Assembly: GCF_013839525.1 (NCBI RefSeq)
Contig: NZ_JACDIS010000006.1
Location: forward strand, 1 to 64,000
Length of the DNA: 64,000 nt
Direction: 5' to 3'
Source of the DNA: Chthonobacter rhizosphaerae
Lineage (GTDB): Bacteria > Pseudomonadota > Alphaproteobacteria > Rhizobiales > Pleomorphomonadaceae
Shown here: positions 59,062 through 64,000 of the stretch, in pieces
Numbering within the stretch: the stretch's first letter is position 1
Layout of the letters: the number at the start of each line of letters is the position of its first letter
Position numbers and translations under genes: made by a program
The notes under the pieces: model-generated
Database searches by the model: none
What the model was told of the DNA's origin: nothing
The model's input: the letters and a program-made list of their open reading frames with translations, nothing else

Positions 59062-59299
59062 GCCGGCACCGCATATTCGCCAACCGGCAACAACGCCGGC
59101 CCCATGAGCATTGGGGCAGATTTCGGTTAAAAATTCCGATATTCGATTGGACGACTCGAACGCAAGGCGGCGGGGGGCGGCTCCAGGGAAGCGACATCGG
59201 CTTCGTGGATCGGGCCGCGCGGATGCCGCCAGGCGGATCGGGCGCGCCGTGGGTGACGGCGCGCCCGTGCGAGGCGAACGAAGGAGAGGAGCGTCGCCC

Positions 59300-60796
59300 T
59301 CAGCTCTCGTAGTTGTCGCGCACCAGGCGGTCGAGGAGACGGACGCCGAAGCCCGACCCCCACGAGCGGTTGATCTCCGAATCCGCGGCCGCCATGGCGG
59401 TGCCGGCCACGTCGAGGTGCGCCCACGGGGTTTCGTTGACGAAGCGCTTCAGGAACTGGGCCGCCGTAATGGCGCCGCCGTAGCGGCCGCCGGTGTTCTT
59501 CATGTCGGCGAACCGGCTGTCGATCTGCTTGTCGTAGTCCGGGCCGAGCGGCAGGCGCCAGATCTTCTCGCCGGTGGCCTGGCCGGCCCCGTAGAGCTTC
59601 TCGGCGAGGGCGTCGTCGTTGGAGAAGAGGCCCGCGTGCTGGGTGCCGAGCGCGACCATGCAGGCGCCCGTGAGGGTGGCGAGATCGATCATGAAGGCCG
59701 GCTTGAACCGGTCCTGGGCATACCAGAGCGCGTCGGCGAGCACGAGGCGGCCTTCCGCGTCGGTGTTGATGATCTCGATGGTCTGGCCGGACATGGAGGT
59801 GACGATGTCGCCCGGCCGCTGGGCGTTGCCGTCCGGCATGTTCTCCACGAGGCCGAGGATGCCGATGGCGTTGACCGCGGCCTTGCGGCCCGCGAGCGCC
59901 CGCATGAGGCCGATGACCGCCGCCGCGCCGCCCATGTCGCCCTTCATGTCCTCCATGCCGGCGGCGGGCTTGATGGAGATGCCGCCGGTGTCGAACACCA
60001 CGCCCTTGCCGACGAAGACCAGCGGCTGATCGTTCGACTTGCCGCCGTTCCACGTCATGATGGCGAGGCGGGCCGGACGCGCGGAGCCCTGGGCGACGCC
60101 GAGGAGCGCGCCCATGCCGAGCTCGCGCATGTCCTCGTCGACCAGGATCTCCACCTCCAGGCCGTGGGCCTCGAGCGCCTTGGCGTGATCGGCGAACTCG
60201 ACCGGGCCGAGGATGTTGGGCGCCTCGTTGACGAGATCGCGGGCGAGCTCGACGCCCGCGGCGACCTCGGCGGCGGCGGCCCACAGGCCGCCGGCCCGGT
60301 CGGCGTCGTCGATCGCGAGGGTGATGGCCGCCGCCGGCGGGGGATCGTCCTTCTTCTTGGTCTTGTGCTTGTCCCACTCGTAGGCGCGCAGGCGCAGGCC
60401 GAGGGCGATCTCGGCGGCGAGCGCCGGGTCGAACGCCTCGCCGTCCGGCCGCTCCAGGACGAGGGTGACCTCGGCGGCGCGGGACTCCTTGATCTTGCCC
60501 ATGAGGGTGCCGCCGAGCTTCAGGGCGGCGGCGGCGTCGAAGGCGTCGAGCGCCCCGAGGCCGACCACGAGCACCCGGTCGACCGCAAGGCCCGCGGGGG
60601 CGACCACGTCGAGGACCGAATTGACCTTGCCCTTGAAGGCGGCCGCCGAGAGGGCGCGGGCCAGCGCGCCGCCGGACGCCTCCAGCATCTGCCGGCCGAG
60701 CGGGCCGAACCCGTTGTCCGCGTCGACGAACAGGACCGCCGCGCCGCGCTCGGGCAGCGCGGACTGGGCGAAGGAGATGGTGGGTAGGGCTGCCAT
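59300..60796 (-). CDS. pepA: Leucyl aminopeptidase
   Basis: 498 aa, M17 family, two-zinc/manganese cytosolic aminopeptidase that forms a hexamer. Seen: [17 protein letters not shown] (metal Lys/Asp), MKGDMGGAA and the signature [15 protein letters not shown] at 60796; divergent from lptF with a 270-bp shared promoter region (60797-61066). Confidence 0.96.
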   Translation of the reverse strand: MAALPTISFAQSALPERGAAVLFVDADNGFGPLGRQMLEASGGALARALSAAAFKGKVNSVLDVVAPAGLAVDRVLVVGLGALDAFDAAAALKLGGTLMGKIKESRAAEVTLVLERPDGEAFDPALAAEIALGLRLRAYEWDKHKTKKKDDPPPAAAITLAIDDADRAGGLWAAAAEVAAGVELARDLVNEAPNILGPVEFADHAKALEAHGLEVEILVDEDMRELGMGALLGVAQGSARPARLAIMTWNGGKSNDQPLVFVGKGVVFDTGGISIKPAAGMEDMKGDMGGAAAVIGLMRALAGRKAAVNAIGILGLVENMPDGNAQRPGDIVTSMSGQTIEIINTDAEGRLVLADALWYAQDRFKPAFMIDLATLTGACMVALGTQHAGLFSNDDALAEKLYGAGQATGEKIWRLPLGPDYDKQIDSRFADMKNTGGRYGGAITAAQFLKRFVNETPWAHLDVAGTAMAAADSEINRSWGSGFGVRLLDRLVRDNYES

Positions 60797-61066
60797 GATG
60801 GGAACGTGTGCCTTTTCTGCGGGCGGCGGCTGACGCCTGCCGGCCGTCGCCTGTTACGTCGAGGGTGCGCGATCGCGCGATCCGGCCCGAACGCCGCGCG
60901 CGGCCGGCGTGTCGGCGGGGCCACAAGGTGGCGCGTCTCGCGCGGGACGGCAAGAACCCTCTTGCGCCGGTCAACCCCGACAAGAGACAAGGGCGGTGCC
61001 GGCGCGCGTTCATGGCCGGGGGGTCCCGCGGCCCTTGCGGCCGCCCCGAGAGCATGACTTGTCGCG

Positions 61067-62245
61067 ATGAGCAGACTGGCCGTTCACATCTTCGCCAGAA
61101 CCGGCGTCGTCTTCCTCGCGGTCCTGGCCACGCTGACCGGCATCGTGTGGGTCACGCAGGCGCTGCGGCGCTTCGACCTGGTGACCGCCAAGGGCCAGGC
61201 GATCGCGACCTATCTCGGCATGACCTTCCTGGCGGTGCCGTTCCTCACCACCGTGGTGGCGCCGTTCGCGCTGGCGATCGCCATTATCGTGGTGCTCAAC
61301 GCCATGCATTCGGACAGCGAGCTGGTGGCGATCAACGCGGCGGGCGGATCGCACCGGCAGATCGCGCGGCCGTTCGTGATGCTGGGGCTGATCGTCGGCA
61401 TCTGGGTGGCGTTCATCTCGCTGTTCGCCGGGCCGCAGGCGCTGCAGACCCTGCGCGACATGACCAACAGGATTCGCGCGGACGTGGTGGCGAACGTGCT
61501 GCAGCCGGGCCGCTTCGTGGAGATCGACGAGGACTTCACCTTCCACATCCGCAACCGCGCGGGCGACGGATCGCTGGAGGGCCTGTTCATCTACGACAGC
61601 CGCGACCCGGTGTTCCTGTTCACCTACACGGCCGAGCGGGGGCGCGTGGTGGAGGCGCTCGGCCGCAGCCTGGTGGTGATGGAGAACGGCACCATCGAGC
61701 GCACCCGGCGGGCGGACCAGTCGTCCACCTTCGTGGCGTTCGGATCCTACGGGTTCGACCTGTCGGAGCTGCAGCCGGAGGGCACGGACCGGCCCTACCA
61801 GGTGAACGAGCGGACGATCGTGGAGCTGATCACGACGCCGGTGGACGACCCGTTCCGGGCGAAGCGGGAGGACCAGTTCCAGGCGGAGATCCACAACCGG
61901 CTCACGGTCGGGGTCTATCCGCTGCTGATGGTGCTGGCGGTGCTGGTGTTCATGGGCCTGCCGCGCACGACCCGCGGCGGGCGCGCGGCCGCGGTGGTGA
62001 GCGCCATGCTGGCGGCGACCGGCGTGCGCATCGCGGGATTCCTGGTGGCCGGGGCGGCAGGGTCGAACGCGGCGCTGATCCCGCTCGTCTGGGCGGTGCC
62101 CGGAGGGCTGATGGTGGTGCTCGGCGCGGCCTTCTGGGCCGGGCGCCAACCCGCCCTCCCCGGCTTCGTGACCGACGCGGCCGACCGGGTCGCCGAGTGG
62201 GCGCGGGCGCTCGCGGCCCGGGCCGTGAAGGCGGGCGGGTCGTGA
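61067..62245 (+). CDS. lptF: LPS export ABC transporter permease LptF
   Basis: 392 aa. With LptG and LptB it pulls lipopolysaccharide out of the inner membrane. Six TM helices around a periplasmic jellyroll domain: LVTAKGQAIATYLGMTFLAV after helix 1, LNAMHSDSELVAINAAGGSH (coupling helix), periplasmic part about 130-260, RLTVGVYPLLMVLAVLVFMG after it. Confidence 0.95.
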   Translation: MSRLAVHIFARTGVVFLAVLATLTGIVWVTQALRRFDLVTAKGQAIATYLGMTFLAVPFLTTVVAPFALAIAIIVVLNAMHSDSELVAINAAGGSHRQIARPFVMLGLIVGIWVAFISLFAGPQALQTLRDMTNRIRADVVANVLQPGRFVEIDEDFTFHIRNRAGDGSLEGLFIYDSRDPVFLFTYTAERGRVVEALGRSLVVMENGTIERTRRADQSSTFVAFGSYGFDLSELQPEGTDRPYQVNERTIVELITTPVDDPFRAKREDQFQAEIHNRLTVGVYPLLMVLAVLVFMGLPRTTRGGRAAAVVSAMLAATGVRIAGFLVAGAAGSNAALIPLVWAVPGGLMVVLGAAFWAGRQPALPGFVTDAADRVAEWARALAARAVKAGGS

Positions 62246-63333
62246 GCATGGTCGGAACGCTCGGGCTCTACTACGCGCGGCTTTTCCTGAAATGGATCGT
62301 CGGCCTCTTCCTCGGGGCCGGATTCCTCGCCTTCCTGATCGACATCCTGGAGGTGATCCGGGCGAACGGCGACAACGAGAACTTCACGCTCCTCGGCGCG
62401 CTCGGCGTGTCGGCGCTCCGGATCCCGCTGATCACCGAGCAACTGCTGCCGTTCGCGGTGCTGATCGGGTCGATCGCGGCCTTCCTCAACCTGTCGCGAC
62501 GGTCCGAGCTGATCGTGTCGCGCGCGGCGGGGCTGTCGGTCTGGCAGTTCGCGATGCCGGGGCTGGTGGTGGCGCTGGCGATCGGGGTGTTCGCCACGCT
62601 CGTCTACAATCCGGCCGCGACGGCGATGAAGATCCAGTCGGACCGGATCGCGGCGGGATTCGGGTCGGTGGCGTCCATCCTCAGCGACACGGCGAGCGAC
62701 ACGTGGCTGCGCCAGCGCACCGAGGAGGGCGAGGCGGTGATGCGGGTGGAGGGCATCGCGGACGCCGGCCGGATGATCCTGGAGCCGACGTTCTGGCTGT
62801 TCGACACCGAGGGCCGCCTGATCCGACGTGTGGAGGCGGTGGTGGGCGAGCTGGTGGACGACCACTGGCTGCTCTCGGCGGCCATATCCACAGATATCTC
62901 CGGCCAGCCGGAAAGCCTGCCGGACCTGCGTCTGCCCACCTCGCTGACGGCCGACCAGGTGCGGGACCGGCTGTCCGCCCCGGAGGCCGTGTCCTTCTGG
63001 CGACTGCCGGAGACGATCGAACAGGCGGCGGCGGCCGGGTTACCTCCATATAGATTTAATTTGCAATTTCATGTCCTCCTGGCGAGACCGCTGCTGCTCG
63101 CCTCGATGGTTCTCATCGCCGCGACGGTGTCGCTGGGCCTGTCCCGGTCGGGTGGCGTGGGGCGAATGATTCTCGGTGGCGTAAGCTCGGGCTTCGTGCT
63201 TTATGTCGTCACTGAAATCGCTCGCGATTTGGGCAGCGAGGGGCTGGTTCCGGCAGCCCTGGCGGCCTGGGCTCCGGCAGTGGTGGCAAGCCTCTTGGGG
63301 TCTACAGTCCTGCTGCACCGGGAGGATGGCTGA
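62242..63333 (+). CDS. lptG: LPS export ABC transporter permease LptG
   Basis: About 363 aa, partner of LptF. GTG at 62242 overlaps the lptF stop (GTGA); ATG at 62248 is the alternative. Coupling helix segment LNLSRRSELIVSRAAGLSVW, periplasmic domain, last helices from about residue 275. The 3' part (63040-63230) is a little less GC-rich. Confidence 0.95.
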   Translation: MSMVGTLGLYYARLFLKWIVGLFLGAGFLAFLIDILEVIRANGDNENFTLLGALGVSALRIPLITEQLLPFAVLIGSIAAFLNLSRRSELIVSRAAGLSVWQFAMPGLVVALAIGVFATLVYNPAATAMKIQSDRIAAGFGSVASILSDTASDTWLRQRTEEGEAVMRVEGIADAGRMILEPTFWLFDTEGRLIRRVEAVVGELVDDHWLLSAAISTDISGQPESLPDLRLPTSLTADQVRDRLSAPEAVSFWRLPETIEQAAAAGLPPYRFNLQFHVLLARPLLLASMVLIAATVSLGLSRSGGVGRMILGGVSSGFVLYVVTEIARDLGSEGLVPAALAAWAPAVVASLLGSTVLLHREDG

Positions 63334-64000
63334 GTTGCAGAATCGCGTCCGCACGAGACGGTCGACCACCATGCTCGCCTGGACCTTGTCCGGGGTGGCG
63401 CTGGGCGCGCTCGTGCTCTCGGCGACCGGGCCGGCGCCGGCCCAGGAGGCCGCCCAAGGAACCGACGATCCGTCGCTGTCGGGCCTCGCGGGCGCCGGCC
63501 AGGACCAGGGCCGCATGCTGGTCGAGGCGGATTCGCTCATCTACGACATCGACGACGAGACCATCGCGGCCGTCGGCAACGTGGTGATCTACTACGGCGA
63601 CTACACGCTCGCGGCGGACCGGGTGGACGTGGAGAGCCAGACCGAGCGGGTGCGGGCATCGGGCGCGGTGCAGCTGACCGACGCCAGCGGAACGGTCGTG
63701 CGGGCCGACAGCCTGGACATCACCGACGACCTGAAGGAAGGCGTGATCGAGGCGCTGCAGATCGTCACCGCCCAGCGGACGGCCTTCACGGCCGAGCGCG
63801 CGCGGCGGACCGGCGGCGACGTGACCGAGCTCGACAACGGCGTCTACCTACCGTGCGTGGACTGCGACGGCGTTCCGGGCCGCCAACCGGTGTGGCGGAT
63901 CAACGCCAAGCGGATCATCCACCGCCAAGGCGACCGGACGATCACCTTCCGGCAGACCACCTTCGAATTCCTGGGCGTGCCGATCGCCTACGTGCCGGCG
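63326..64000 (+). CDS. lptD: LPS-assembly protein LptD, N-terminal part (cut by window end)
   Basis: 225 codons in frame from the ATG at 63326, which overlaps the lptG stop by 8 bp and has GGAGG directly upstream. Signal peptide near residues 16-42 (MLAWTLSGVALGALVLSATG), then an OstA/LptA-like domain (MLVEADSLIYDIDDETIAAV, VVIYYGDYTLAADRV, SGAVQLTDASG, GVYLPCVDCDG). The beta-barrel lies beyond the window. LptD threads lipopolysaccharide into the outer membrane. Order lptF-lptG-lptD is standard here. Confidence 0.92.
   Translation, partial: MAELQNRVRTRRSTTMLAWTLSGVALGALVLSATGPAPAQEAAQGTDDPSLSGLAGAGQDQGRMLVEADSLIYDIDDETIAAVGNVVIYYGDYTLAADRVDVESQTERVRASGAVQLTDASGTVVRADSLDITDDLKEGVIEALQIVTAQRTAFTAERARRTGGDVTELDNGVYLPCVDCDGVPGRQPVWRINAKRIIHRQGDRTITFRQTTFEFLGVPIAYVPA

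Noticed and set aside
63326-64000. LptA instead of LptD
   Set aside because: The OstA-like start is shared, but position right after lptG and the GVYLPCVDCDG segment with continued open frame fit LptD; the barrel itself is outside the window.

Overview
The window is a very GC-rich (near 70% by eye) bacterial chromosome segment. Gene content and order point to an alphaproteobacterium of the Hyphomicrobiales (Rhizobiales): short-type proS next to lolC/lolD, dat-hfq-hflX, holC-pepA diverging from lptF-lptG-lptD, queA-tgt, an xdhABC purine operon, and a canonical alphaproteobacterial LexA box (GTTC-N7-GTTC). I cannot name a genus. About 57 genes are supported, most on the minus strand. No rRNA, CRISPR array, transposase or prophage is visible.

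Layout. 0.26-4.2 kb: dnaE and, upstream of it, a small single-TM protein whose promoter carries an SOS box. 4.5-14.9 kb: one probable purine operon read right to left (uraH, xdhA, xdhB, xdhC, a double ATPase, two permeases, a BMP-type binding protein), which joins purine uptake to xanthine and urate breakdown. 15.2-18.2 kb: quinone reductase, MFS exporter, UPF0114/YqhA-like membrane protein. 18.36 kb: tRNA-Lys(TTT), then a palindromic element and two less GC-rich membrane-protein genes. 19.8-24.5 kb: a Gtr-like cell-surface glycosylation module (GT39, GtrA, GtrB) with a divergent GT2. 24.6-31 kb: membrane-anchored Mrr-type nuclease, BI-1 protein, ECF sigma/anti-sigma with a divergent receiver protein, and several small unknowns. 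30-32.3 kb: tgt and queA. 33-47.1 kb: a catabolic cluster that looks built for an N-methylated (betaine-type) substrate: Rieske oxygenase, oligopeptide-type ABC importer, enolase-superfamily enzyme, aldehyde and alcohol dehydrogenases, and a dimethylglycine/sarcosine-dehydrogenase-like flavoprotein. 47.3-48.8 kb: an AT-rich two-gene insert (DUF4747-like protein plus four-TM protein). 48.9-55.4 kb: hflX, hfq, dat, lolD, lolC, proS. 55.4-56.3 kb: gene-free, with a strong plus-strand terminator that suggests a small RNA. 56.3-64 kb: methyltransferase, a small secreted protein, GST, holC, a tiny membrane protein, pepA, and divergent lptF-lptG-lptD, the last cut by the window end.

Three families of palindromic repeats fill most gene-free stretches. 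The best candidates for new biology are the SOS-controlled small membrane protein upstream of dnaE, the AT-rich two-gene insert beside hflX, and the membrane-protein pair beside tRNA-Lys. All identifications come from reading protein sequences by eye; no database search was run.
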